This document shows, in pieces, positions 1 through 7,322 of a stretch of DNA of 33,236 bases (the first letter of the stretch is position 1; the number at the start of each line of letters is the position of its first letter). Position numbers and translations under genes: made by a program. The stretch is from contig JAURVZ010000012.1 of assembly GCA_030655215.1 (NCBI GenBank), forward strand, positions 1 to 33,236. Direction: 5' to 3'. This DNA is from Pseudolabrys sp. Its GTDB lineage: Bacteria; Pseudomonadota; Alphaproteobacteria; Rhizobiales; Xanthobacteraceae. Below the pieces are notes generated by a model, which was not told the DNA's origin, ran no database searches, and worked only from the letters and a program-made list of their open reading frames with translations.

Positions 1-2323
1 AAGACTGGTACGTCGAGATGCCCATCTTCGACATGACCTTGAGCAGGCCCTTGTCGATCGACTTGATGTAACGCTTGACGATCTCATAAGCCTCGAGCTT
101 CGTCGGCAGCGTGTCCTTCATCGCCACAAGCGTCTCGAAGGCGAGGTAGGGGTTGATCGCTTCGGCGCCATAGCCGGCGAGACAGGCAAAGTGATGCACT
201 TCGCGCGGCTCGCCGGTTTCCAGCACAAGGCCGACCGACGTGCGCAGACCCTTGCGGATCAAGTGATGATGCACGGCGGCGCAGGCAAGCAGCGCCGGGA
301 TCGGAATGCGCTCTGCGCCAGCCTTGCGGTCGGACAGGATGAGGATGTTGCAGCCGCCGTTGACTTCTTCCTCGGCGCGCACGCACAGCTCGTCGATCGC
401 CCAGTCCATGCCATCGGCGCCATGTTCCGCCGGGAACGTGATGTCGAAGGTCAGCGACTTGAAGTGGTCGCCGGACATTTCGGAGATCGAACGAATCTTT
501 TCCAGATCCTCATTGGTGAGGATCGGCTGGCGCACTTCGAGGCGCTTGGTGTTCGACATGCCTTCGTGGTCGAGCAGGTTCGGGCGCGGCCCGATGATCG
601 ACACCAGGCTCATCACCAACTCTTCGCGGATCGGATCGATCGGCGGGTTGGTGACCTGCGCGAAGTTCTGCTTGAAATAGGTGAAGAGCGGCTTGGCTTT
701 GTCTGACAGCGCCGAGATCGGCGTATCGGTGCCCATGGAGCCGATGGCTTCTTCGCCGGTCGACCCCATTGGCGTCATCAGAACCTTGACGTCTTCCTGG
801 GTGTAACCGAACAGCTGCTGGCGATCGAGCAAAGCGAGGTTCGAGATCGGCGCGGTGTTGGCGGCGCCCGGCAGTTCTTCCAGCACGATCTGCGTGCGGG
901 TCAGCCAGTCGCGATACGGATGGCTCTTGGCCAACGTCGACTTGAGTTCTTCATCAGGAATGAGCCGGCCTTCTTCAAGGTCGACGAGCAGCATCTTGCC
1001 CGGCTGCAGGCGCCACTTCTTGACGATGTCGGCTTCCGGAATCGGCAGCACGCCCATCTCCGAGGCCATGATGATGCGGTCATCCTTGGTCAGCAGATAG
1101 CGCGCCGGCCGCAAGCCGTTGCGGTCGAGCGTAGCGCCAATCTGGCGGCCGTCGGTGAAGGCCAATGCGGCGGGACCGTCCCACGGCTCCATCAGCGCGG
1201 CGTTGTATTCGTAGAAGGAGCGGCGCTCCTCATCCATCAGCGGATTGCCGGCCCAGGCTTCGGGCACCATCATCATCATTGCATGGGCGAGCGAGTAGCC
1301 GCCTTGCACGAGGAATTCGAGGGCGTTGTCGAAGCAGGCCGTGTCCGACTGGCCTTCATAGGAGATCGGCCACAGCTTCTTGATGTCCTTGCCGAACAAT
1401 GGCGAGGACACGGAGGCCTGACGCGCCGCCATCCAGTTGACGTTGCCGCGCAGCGTGTTGATTTCGCCGTTATGCGCGATCATGCGGTACGGATGCGCCA
1501 GCGACCAGGCCGGGAAGGTGTTGGTCGAGAAGCGCTGATGCACCAGCGCGATGGCGGATTCGAAATCCGGATCGTGCAGGTCGGCGTAATACTTGCCGAG
1601 CTGGTCGGCGAGGAACATGCCCTTGTAGATCACCGTGCGGCAAGAGATCGACACAGGGTAATAGCTCGACGTGCGGCGCTCACGGCGGCGATAGATCGCG
1701 TTCGAGATCGACTTACGCAGGATATAGAGGCGGCGTTCGAACTCATCCTCGGTCAGCTTCTTCTTGCCGCGGCCGATAAAGGCCTGCATGTGCCACGGCT
1801 CGGTCGGAATAACCGACACGCCGAGCGAGGCATTGTCCTTCGGCACATCGCGCCAGCCAATGAGGGTGAGGCCCTCGCGGGCGATCACGTCGGCATAGAT
1901 GTCGCGAATGATCTGCCGCCAGTTTTCTTCCTGCGGCATGAACAGTTGCGCGACGGCGTACTGGCCGGGCTCCGGAAGTTCAAAGCCGAGTCGCTTGGCT
2001 TCCTTGGCGAAAAACTTGTGCGGGATCTGAACGAGGATGCCGGCGCCGTCGCCCATGCGCGGATCGGCGCCCGTGGCGCCACGGTGCTCGAGGTTGCACA
2101 GGATCTGCAAACCGTCCTGGACGATCTGGTGCGACTTCACGCCCTTGATGTTGGCGACGAAGCCGACGCCGCAAGCATCGCTGTCGAGCGCGGGATCATA
2201 GAGACCCTGTATTTCAGGCGTGCCCGGATCCATAGTCGAGCCAACGAACGGCGCAACGGCGTCATCGCTGATGCGCGATGCGTCGATCTTGCTGAACCTG
2301 GCGCTGTTCTTCCGCTCGCTCAT
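1..2323 (-). CDS. gltB: Glutamate synthase (NADPH) large subunit, N-terminal part (cut by left edge)
   Basis: This is the large subunit of glutamate synthase (GOGAT), which moves the amide of glutamine onto 2-oxoglutarate in ammonium assimilation. The reading frame is open from an ATG at 2321-2323 to the left edge, giving about 774 residues of a family that is usually near 1,500. A propeptide of about 50 residues ends in DSDACGVGF, so Cys51 would be the N-terminal nucleophile of the class II glutamine amidotransferase after processing. Further family motifs include LEHRGATGAD, HQRFSTNTFP, HNGEINTLRGN and DRNGLRPARY. The central domain begins near residue 510 and contains TNPPIDPIREELVMS. The FMN/Fe-S synthase half lies outside the window. 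AGGA lies 4 bases before the ATG. A palindrome stands about 100 bases upstream. Identification is secure. Confidence 0.97.
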   Translation of the reverse strand, partial: MSERKNSARFSKIDASRISDDAVAPFVGSTMDPGTPEIQGLYDPALDSDACGVGFVANIKGVKSHQIVQDGLQILCNLEHRGATGADPRMGDGAGILVQIPHKFFAKEAKRLGFELPEPGQYAVAQLFMPQEENWRQIIRDIYADVIAREGLTLIGWRDVPKDNASLGVSVIPTEPWHMQAFIGRGKKKLTEDEFERRLYILRKSISNAIYRRRERRTSSYYPVSISCRTVIYKGMFLADQLGKYYADLHDPDFESAIALVHQRFSTNTFPAWSLAHPYRMIAHNGEINTLRGNVNWMAARQASVSSPLFGKDIKKLWPISYEGQSDTACFDNALEFLVQGGYSLAHAMMMMVPEAWAGNPLMDEERRSFYEYNAALMEPWDGPAALAFTDGRQIGATLDRNGLRPARYLLTKDDRIIMASEMGVLPIPEADIVKKWRLQPGKMLLVDLEEGRLIPDEELKSTLAKSHPYRDWLTRTQIVLEELPGAANTAPISNLALLDRQQLFGYTQEDVKVLMTPMGSTGEEAIGSMGTDTPISALSDKAKPLFTYFKQNFAQVTNPPIDPIREELVMSLVSIIGPRPNLLDHEGMSNTKRLEVRQPILTNEDLEKIRSISEMSGDHFKSLTFDITFPAEHGADGMDWAIDELCVRAEEEVNGGCNILILSDRKAGAERIPIPALLACAAVHHHLIRKGLRTSVGLVLETGEPREVHHFACLAGYGAEAINPYLAFETLVAMKDTLPTKLEAYEIVKRYIKSIDKGLLKVMSKMGISTYQS

Positions 2324-2424
2324 CTTGTCCTGCCTCACCGGCGTGTCCGGCGTACTCGCTCACCGCGGAACCCATGATTTTGGCGTGCCATTGCAAGCAC
2401 CTCAAAGATCGCAGGCTTTCCGTA

Positions 2425-2449
2425 ATTAGGACAGCATTGCTGTCCTAAT
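2425..2449. promoter_or_regulatory. Perfect inverted repeat upstream of gltB, operator candidate
   Basis: Arms ATTAGGACAGC (2425-2435) and GCTGTCCTAAT (2439-2449) are perfect complements around a 3-base centre. The site begins 102 bases upstream of the gltB ATG in a 384-base region without convincing genes (2324-2707). Its length and symmetry fit a dimeric repressor or activator site. I cannot name the regulator. No T-run follows on either strand, which argues against an intrinsic terminator. Nothing else recognisable was found in the rest of this intergenic region. Confidence 0.55.
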
Positions 2450-2707
2450 GGACCATGCCAAATTTTGCATCGCCGCACAAGACTGGTCCACGTCTAAAGT
2501 GCCAGTTGCTTGCGTAATGTTGCGGCTTTGCCTCATTGGCAAGCAAGAACAGGACCACGCGCGCCCCTTTTGCGCAATGCCGTTGCGTCGCTTACCGGAC
2601 ATGCAATTTGCTCGGCCGATTAACCGTTTAAGGGTGAATCTGGGAAATCGTCGCGCGCCGCCGCCGCGCCGGTATGTTTGGGAGAAATCTCATGCGGAGT
2701 GGCGGCG

Positions 2708-3439
2708 ATGATCAACAACACCTCGACTTTGGCGGATCGCGTGTCTGGCGAGGCCGCCATGGCCCGTCTGGCCGACCGGCTGACCGCCATGGCGCCGCCG
2801 CCGATGAACCTGTCGCCCAACACAATCGTTCAGCGGCCCTTGCCGCAGACCTCGGCGGCGCTGAGCGCCAGCGCGGCCATTGCCCGCCGGGCGCATGAGC
2901 GGGCCCGCCGGTCGCGCTCGATCGTCGGCCTGACCGTCGACAGTTTCATTTCCGCCTGTTCCTTCGTCTCCTATGCGCTGGTGGCGCTCGGCCTGCGGGT
3001 GCTGATGGCGCGGGTGTTCTTCCTCGATGGCCAGACCCGCATTGACGGCCCGCGCTATTCGCTCAGCCTGCAGGATTACTGGAACGTCGATTTCCTGCGC
3101 GGTTTTGACTTTTCCGTCGTGCTGCCGGCGCAGGTGAAGGCGCAGACCTTCGCCGCCTTTGCCACCCAGTATCCGCCGATGCCGGTGCCGCCGGCGATTG
3201 CCGCCTACCTGGTCAGCTATGCCGAATTCATCCTGCCGGTCATGCTGGTGCTCGGCTTTGCCACGCGCTTTGCCGCCATCGGCCTGCTGATTATGACGGC
3301 GATGATCTCCTATTTCGTGCTGCCGCAGGCCTTCTTGACCACGCAGATATTCTGGGTGGCGGTGCTGCTTGTGCTGATTTCGCGGGGGGCAGGGGCGATC
3401 TCGGTCGACAACCTGATCCGCAAAATTGCTCGCCGTTAG
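2708..3439 (+). CDS. DoxX-family integral membrane protein
   Basis: The 243-residue protein has a soluble N-terminal tail of about 75 residues, rich in Ala and Met, and then hydrophobic segments typical of DoxX proteins. The first contains the family-like stretch LRVLMARVFFLDGQTRI. The later ones hold PVPPAIAAYLVSYAEFILPV and a C-terminal ISRGAGAISVDNLI. DoxX proteins are small four-helix inner-membrane proteins with variable or unknown roles, some linked to redox or thiol stress. I prefer the ATG at 2708 because GGAG lies 8 bases before it; an in-frame ATG at 2678 would add 10 residues. The next gene starts 21 bases downstream on the same strand and probably shares the transcript. The exact function is unknown. 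Confidence 0.8.
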   Translation: MINNTSTLADRVSGEAAMARLADRLTAMAPPPMNLSPNTIVQRPLPQTSAALSASAAIARRAHERARRSRSIVGLTVDSFISACSFVSYALVALGLRVLMARVFFLDGQTRIDGPRYSLSLQDYWNVDFLRGFDFSVVLPAQVKAQTFAAFATQYPPMPVPPAIAAYLVSYAEFILPVMLVLGFATRFAAIGLLIMTAMISYFVLPQAFLTTQIFWVAVLLVLISRGAGAISVDNLIRKIARR

Positions 3440-3460
3440 AAAACGGGCAGGGCGGTCATC

Positions 3461-4033
3461 GTGAAAAAGTCATTGATCATCGGCCTTGGCGTGGCGGCGC
3501 TTATCGCCGGCACCGCCTCGCAGGTGAAAGTCGACAGCTCAAAACCGGCGCCGGCCGCGATTGTTACCGCGGCGGCTGCGGACGAAAGCGAGGCGCCGCC
3601 GGTCGTATTCCGGATGGCGCAGGCCGCCAGTCCCTACGTGTTCGACTATGAGCGCGGCCCGCGCATTATTCAGGTCCCGCAAAACAGCCGCGTCGCCAGC
3701 CGCGCCGTCGTTGAAGACGACGATGACGTTGCGCCGCCGCCGCGTCACCGCGTCGTGACGCCGAAACCGCGTGTTGCCAGTGCGCCGCCGGTTGAGCGCA
3801 CCCCGCGCTGGAAACCGCGCAAAGAAGCGGTCAAGGAAACACCCGCCGAACCTGCCGCACCGCCGCTGCCGCGCCGCGCCGTCCTGAGCGCGCCGCCGCT
3901 CAGCAATGGCCCGACGCCGCTGCGGCCGACGCCCCGCTTCGACAACCAGGCCGCCGACGCCGGCATCAAATTCGCGCCGCCGCCTCCGCCGGTCACTGAG
4001 ACCCAGCCGCCGCTGGTTATTCGCCACCGGTGA
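3461..4033 (+). CDS. Proline-rich exported hypothetical protein
   Basis: The 190-residue protein starts at GTG 3461. MKKSLIIGLGVAALIAGTAS is a short positively charged, hydrophobic leader that looks like a Sec signal or signal anchor. The remainder is low complexity, dominated by Pro, Ala, Arg and Val, with repeated APPxxR-type runs and an acidic patch EDDDD near residue 87. No catalytic domain is recognised. Such proteins are often periplasmic or cell-wall spanning linkers, but this is inference. It lies 21 bases after the DoxX gene, and an inverted repeat at 4066-4090 follows its stop. The biased composition also produces long antisense frames, which were not accepted as genes. Confidence 0.7.
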   Translation: MKKSLIIGLGVAALIAGTASQVKVDSSKPAPAAIVTAAAADESEAPPVVFRMAQAASPYVFDYERGPRIIQVPQNSRVASRAVVEDDDDVAPPPRHRVVTPKPRVASAPPVERTPRWKPRKEAVKETPAEPAAPPLPRRAVLSAPPLSNGPTPLRPTPRFDNQAADAGIKFAPPPPPVTETQPPLVIRHR

Positions 4034-4065
4034 CGCCGGAAGCCGTGCCCGCGGAAGAAACGCAA

Positions 4066-4090
4066 AGCGCCCCGGAATAACCGGGGCGCT
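4066..4090. terminator. Stem-loop between convergent genes, likely bidirectional terminator
   Basis: Arms AGCGCCCCGG (4066-4075) and CCGGGGCGCT (4081-4090) form a perfect 10-bp stem with the loop AATAA. It lies between the convergent ends of the proline-rich gene (stop 4033) and the Hsp20 gene (stop 4118). On the minus strand the stem is followed by a T-rich stretch, TTTGCGTTTCTTC. On the plus strand the tail is weaker. It probably terminates the minus-strand Hsp20 transcript best. Confidence 0.7.
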
Positions 4091-4117
4091 GACGCTTGTT
4101 GCTGTGACAGCCGACGC

Positions 4118-4573
4118 TTAAGCGGCGACTTTGCTTTCCACGACCTGCGGCTTCGCCTGAGCGTTACCGATCGGGATCTGCCTTGGCTTCTTCGCCTCCG
4201 GGATCTCGCGCACGAGATCGACGTGCAGCAAGCCGTTCTGCAGCGCGGCGTTTTTCACCGTCACATAATCGGCCAGCTGGAACACGCGCTCGAAGGCGCG
4301 CGCGGCGATGCCCTGATAGAGCACTTCACCGGTCGGCTCGGCGGTCGGCTGCTTGCCGCCCTTGATGGTCAGCGTGTTCTCTTTCGATTCGATTGAAAGG
4401 TCGCTCTCGCTGAAGCCGGCAACCGCGACAGTGACGCGGTAATCATTCTCGCTGGTGCGTTCGATGTTGTACGGCGGATAGCCCGGCGCGGCATCGACGC
4501 CGTCCATCAGCGAAAACAGCCGGTCGAAGCCGACGGTGGAGCGATAAAGGGGGGAGAGGTCGAAAGTACGCAT
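4118..4573 (-). CDS. ibpA: Small heat-shock protein, Hsp20/IbpA family
   Basis: This ATP-independent holdase chaperone binds unfolding proteins in the cytoplasm. The 151-residue product begins MRTFDLSPLYRSTVGFDRLF, the usual N-terminus of rhizobial class A small heat-shock proteins. The alpha-crystallin domain spans about residues 30-130 and includes YRVTVAVAGF, the ARAFERVFQL strand and the C-terminal ALQNGLLHVDL motif. PRQIPIG near residue 134 resembles the IxI tail anchor. The start at 4573 is fixed by GGAGG eight bases upstream; a TTG five codons earlier overlaps that ribosome-binding site and is rejected. A sigma-32-like promoter and a ROSE-type leader lie upstream, so control is predicted at transcription and translation. 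The divergent neighbour is an alpha/beta hydrolase. Confidence 0.95.
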   Translation of the reverse strand: MRTFDLSPLYRSTVGFDRLFSLMDGVDAAPGYPPYNIERTSENDYRVTVAVAGFSESDLSIESKENTLTIKGGKQPTAEPTGEVLYQGIAARAFERVFQLADYVTVKNAALQNGLLHVDLVREIPEAKKPRQIPIGNAQAKPQVVESKVAA

Positions 4574-4579
4574 GATTAA

Positions 4580-4663
4580 GTCCTCCAAAGATGAGCGACA
4601 TATCGGGCAAGTTCGCCAAATGGCCGAACCTTAGAGCCCGTGCGCAGCCATTATGGCCTGCGC
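4580..4663 (-). promoter_or_regulatory. ROSE-type RNA thermometer in the hsp20 5' leader
   Basis: Read on the minus strand, three hairpins precede the start codon. Hairpin 1 (4642-4663) pairs GCGCA with TGCGC and GCC with GGC. Hairpin 2 (4611-4629) pairs GTTC with GAAC and GCC with GGC around ATTT. Hairpin 3 (4580-4599) pairs GUC-(G)-CUC with GAGGAC around a 7-base loop, leaving one bulged G. Hairpin 3 therefore buries the Shine-Dalgarno GGAGG opposite a UCGCU element, which matches the U(U/C)GCU signature of ROSE thermometers known from rhizobial small heat-shock genes. Melting at high temperature would expose the ribosome-binding site. Confidence 0.85.
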
Positions 4664-4670
4664 AAAGCAG

Positions 4671-4699
4671 ATATGGGGGCGGCGTTTTGCGCTCGCAAG
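4671..4699 (-). promoter_or_regulatory. RpoH (sigma-32)-type heat-shock promoter for hsp20
   Basis: On the minus strand, CTTGCGA (-35, from 4699) and CCCCATAT (-10, 4678-4671) are separated by 14 bases. This closely fits the sigma-32 consensus CTTGAAA-N11-16-CCCCATNT. Transcription would start about 7 bases further, at about 4664, right at the first hairpin of the thermometer leader. The agreement of promoter, start point and leader supports both calls. Confidence 0.75.
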
Positions 4700-4753
4700 A
4701 GGCATCCTCTATAAGTCGCGCAGCCCCTCGCGCACCGGCTCATTCGCGGCGTC

Positions 4754-5698
4754 ATGAAATTCATCTCCATTCCCGCCAATCCGGTTCCCGATAACGGGAT
4801 CGCCGGCGTCATCAAGACCCCGGACGGGGTGACTCTACGTTTTGGCCGCTGGGAGCCGCCGCCGGGCCGCAAGGGCACCGTCGTCATCCTGCAGGGCCGC
4901 TCCGAATACATCGAAAAATATTTCGAGACGGTGCGCGATCTGCGCGCGCGCGGCTTCGCTGTTGCGACTTTCGACTGGCGCGGGCAGGGCCTTTCCGATC
5001 GCGCGCTGTCCGACCGGCGCAAAGGCCACGTCAGGAATTTCTCGCAATACGCCACTGACCTCGGCACCTTCATGGAGCAGGTCGTGCTGCCGGATTGCCC
5101 GCCGCCCTATTTCGCGCTCGGCCATTCAATGGGTGGCGCCAACATCATTGCCTCCTGTCACAATGGCAGCCGCTGGTTTGAACGCATTGTGCTGTCGGCG
5201 CCGATGATCGCGCTGCGGCCGGGCAGGCTGACGAGTGTCGCCGGCCCGGTGTCGCGCTTCATGCGCATGCTGGGCCGCGGCTCGGCCTATGTGCCGACCG
5301 GCCAAAGCGGCCTGTCCGGCACCGAAAATTTTCTCGGCAATGTGCTGACCTCCGATCCGGTGCGCTTCGCGCGCAATGCCGCGGTGCTGCAGGAAGCGCC
5401 GGAGCTCGGCTTAGGGGCGCCGACCATTGCCTGGGCCGACTCGGCGATGCGGCTGATGAAGCGATTTGCCGCGCCGTCTTATGCCGCGCGCATCCGCCAG
5501 CCGATGCTGCTGGTTGCGGCCGGCTATGACGAAGTCGTCTCGACCTCGGCGATCGAAGCCTTCGGCAGCAATCTGCTGGCCGGCCGGCACCTCATCCTGC
5601 CCGGCGCCAAGCATGAGATCCTGCAGGAGCAGGACGCCTTCCGCGCCCAGTTCTGGGCGGCGTTTGACGCTTTTGTGCCCGGCACGCCGCGCTACTAA
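4754..5698 (+). CDS. Alpha/beta hydrolase, lysophospholipase L2 (PldB)/serine aminopeptidase S33 type
   Basis: The 314-residue protein has the alpha/beta hydrolase fold of the PldB/monoglyceride lipase group. FDWRGQGLSDR (about residues 73-83) is typical of the group. GHSMGG (123-128) places the nucleophile at Ser125. AAGYDEVVS gives the likely acid Asp259, and GAKHEIL gives His287. There is no signal peptide, so it is probably cytoplasmic or membrane-associated. It would hydrolyse lysophospholipid or monoacylglycerol esters, but the substrate is not proven. It is divergent from the hsp20 gene. The ATG at 4754 has no strong ribosome-binding site, but the N-terminus MKFISIPANPVP looks natural for the family. 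Confidence 0.88.
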   Translation: MKFISIPANPVPDNGIAGVIKTPDGVTLRFGRWEPPPGRKGTVVILQGRSEYIEKYFETVRDLRARGFAVATFDWRGQGLSDRALSDRRKGHVRNFSQYATDLGTFMEQVVLPDCPPPYFALGHSMGGANIIASCHNGSRWFERIVLSAPMIALRPGRLTSVAGPVSRFMRMLGRGSAYVPTGQSGLSGTENFLGNVLTSDPVRFARNAAVLQEAPELGLGAPTIAWADSAMRLMKRFAAPSYAARIRQPMLLVAAGYDEVVSTSAIEAFGSNLLAGRHLILPGAKHEILQEQDAFRAQFWAAFDAFVPGTPRY

Positions 5699-5785
5699 GC
5701 TGGCCGCACGGCAAGATTTCATCAACCATGATCTTCAGGCGCGGCGGCGTTTTATCGTCTTGTTGAGAGACGAGCCTTTAAAGCC

Positions 5786-6169
5786 ATGCGCATGGCTTGG
5801 AAAATCAAACAGCTCACCGAAGTAACAACGGTCGCCGTCGTCGTCGTGCTGGCCGGCTCATGGCTGTGGACCAACTGGTCAACAGCCGACGATGAGATCG
5901 TCACCGGCTCGATCGCGCGGCCGCAGACCGCGGCGCCGATGGTGTACAAGTTGCCGCCCATCATCACCGCTGCTGCTTCGACGCCGGCCGTGCAGCCGCA
6001 TCTGCCGCAGATGAATCTGGCCACGCACATCATCGAGCCGCGCGAGACGCTGAAGTCAATCGCTCAGCGCTTCAACACGCGTGCCGTCGATCTGGCGGCG
6101 ATCAACCGCATCGCCGCCGATGCATCGTTGCGGCCGGGCACGACGCTCATCGTGCCGGTTTATCGGTAG
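5786..6169 (+). CDS. LysM-domain membrane-anchored protein
   Basis: The protein has 127 residues. A positively charged start is followed by one hydrophobic segment (about residues 13-29, VTTVAVVVVLAGSWLW), then a Pro/Ala-rich linker. A single LysM motif occupies about residues 80-125, from THIIEPRETLKSIAQRF to GTTLIVPV, with the conserved asparagine in AAINRI. LysM domains bind N-acetylglucosamine polymers, so an envelope-anchored peptidoglycan-binding role is likely. A second ATG at 5792 could be the true start. It lies 87 bases after the hydrolase gene and ends just before the cloverleaf repeat. Confidence 0.82.
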   Translation: MRMAWKIKQLTEVTTVAVVVVLAGSWLWTNWSTADDEIVTGSIARPQTAAPMVYKLPPIITAAASTPAVQPHLPQMNLATHIIEPRETLKSIAQRFNTRAVDLAAINRIAADASLRPGTTLIVPVYR

Positions 6170-6176
6170 ATGAGAT

Positions 6177-6298
6177 CCGTCATGCCCGGCCTTGTGCCGG
6201 GCATCCACGTCTTCCTTGTATGGCAATAGACGTGGATGGCCGGGTCATAGCCGTTCGAAGAACGGCGTTCTTCGAACGCCTTTGCCCGGCCATGACGG
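6177..6298. repeat. Cloverleaf-forming palindromic intergenic repeat
   Basis: Outer arms CCGTCATG (6177-6184) and CATGACGG (6291-6298) close a multibranch structure. Arm 1 is GCCCGGC/GCCGGGC (6184-6202). Arm 2 is ATCCACGTCT/AGACGTGGAT (6203-6237). Arm 3 is GGCCGGG/CCCGGCC (6238-6291) and encloses a 12-bp hairpin CGTTCGAAGAAC/GTTCTTCGAACG with loop GGC. The element fills the space between the convergent LysM and binding-protein genes and ends exactly at the latter's stop codon. The ATGCCCGGC...CCACGTCTT wording resembles dispersed palindromic repeats I recall from Bradyrhizobium-type genomes. I saw no second copy in this window. Confidence 0.85.
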
Positions 6299-7270
6299 CT
6301 ATCGCGGCGGGATCTGGATCATATCGTCCAGCTGCGCCTTGGTCAGTTCGGTCGGCGTGAACTTCAACGCCACCGCATCCTTGATGATGGTGTCGAGGCC
6401 GGTGATCTTGTCCGGCTCGATCGACGCGCGCGGGAAGAAGTCATCGCGCGTGCGCTTCGCCTTCGCTTCCGGGATCTTCAGCCAGTCCGCATAAAGCTTG
6501 ATCGCCGCCGGATCGTTGTACATGGCGTCCACCGTCTCGCGATACGCCTTCATGTAGCGGACAACGACGTCCTTGTTGGCCTTCAGGTAATCGGCATTGG
6601 CAATGTTGAGGCGCACCGTCTGGCCCTTGAACGCGGAAGCGTCATTGCCAGTGGCGATGATGCGGATCTGCTTGGCATCGAGCTGATCGAGGCCGAAAGG
6701 CGGCGCCGCCCAGCCGACATCGATCTGGCCGGACATGACCGCGGTGATGTTCGCCGCCGGGCCGCCCATCGCTGTCAGGTTGGCTTTCAGTTTGTACTCG
6801 TCGACGAAAGCCTTGGCGACGCCATGCGTCGACGAGCCGTTGGTCGAGTAGGCGAGCGTCTTGCCGTCAGTGTCCTTCAAGGTCTTGATCGGCGAATCCG
6901 CCTTCACGTACCAATAGAGATCGCCGGCGCCGGTGGTTTCGGCGCCGATGACGCGCACCGGCGCGCCCTTGGCATAGGCGCCGATCACGCCCATCACGCC
7001 GGCGGCAATGCCGATATCGACGCTGCCGGAAATCACCGCCTGCTGCGTTTCGCCGGCGCCTTGCGTGTAGACGATCTCAAGCTTGATGCCGTGCTTCTTG
7101 AAGATGCCAGCCATCTGGCCGATTTCGGACACGGACGTATCCCAGTTGCCGCGCTGGCCAATGGCCATTCGGATCGTATCTTGCTTGGTTGTGTCTTGCG
7201 CCGAGGCGGCCGGCACGCCGGCCACGATGGCCAGCGCCGTCAGCGCTGCTGCTGCTATTCCAATTTTCAT
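6299..7270 (-). CDS. ABC transporter periplasmic substrate-binding protein, NitT/TauT (SsuA-like) family
   Basis: The 323-residue protein begins with a clear Sec signal peptide ending ASA-Q near residue 25. The mature part has the bilobed SsuA/TauA pattern: MAIGQRGNWDT, the helix AGIFKKHGIKLEIVYTQGAGETQQAVISG split by short loops, VDIGIAAGVMG, and the second-lobe GGPAANITAVMSGQIDVGWA. It would capture a small sulfonate, carboxylate or aromatic ligand for an ABC importer. No permease or ATPase gene lies next to it in this window. GGAGG stands 5 bases before the ATG. It is 52 bases downstream of the Rieske oxygenase gene on the same strand, so co-transcription and an aromatic-acid ligand are plausible inferences. 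Confidence 0.88.
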   Translation of the reverse strand: MKIGIAAAALTALAIVAGVPAASAQDTTKQDTIRMAIGQRGNWDTSVSEIGQMAGIFKKHGIKLEIVYTQGAGETQQAVISGSVDIGIAAGVMGVIGAYAKGAPVRVIGAETTGAGDLYWYVKADSPIKTLKDTDGKTLAYSTNGSSTHGVAKAFVDEYKLKANLTAMGGPAANITAVMSGQIDVGWAAPPFGLDQLDAKQIRIIATGNDASAFKGQTVRLNIANADYLKANKDVVVRYMKAYRETVDAMYNDPAAIKLYADWLKIPEAKAKRTRDDFFPRASIEPDKITGLDTIIKDAVALKFTPTELTKAQLDDMIQIPPR

Positions 7271-7322
7271 TTTATCCTCCCAGAGTTTTTTATGTTTTCG
7301 TTTTTGTCTACTTCGTCGTTGT

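Noticed and set aside
920..2377. 485-residue plus-strand open frame
   Set aside because: It lies opposite gltB, whose frame matches glutamate synthase throughout. Its composition (rich in His, Arg, Asp) is typical of antisense frames in high-G+C DNA.
2448..2711. 87-residue plus-strand frame in the gltB upstream region
   Set aside because: No ribosome-binding site, no recognisable domain, and it overlaps the start of the DoxX gene.
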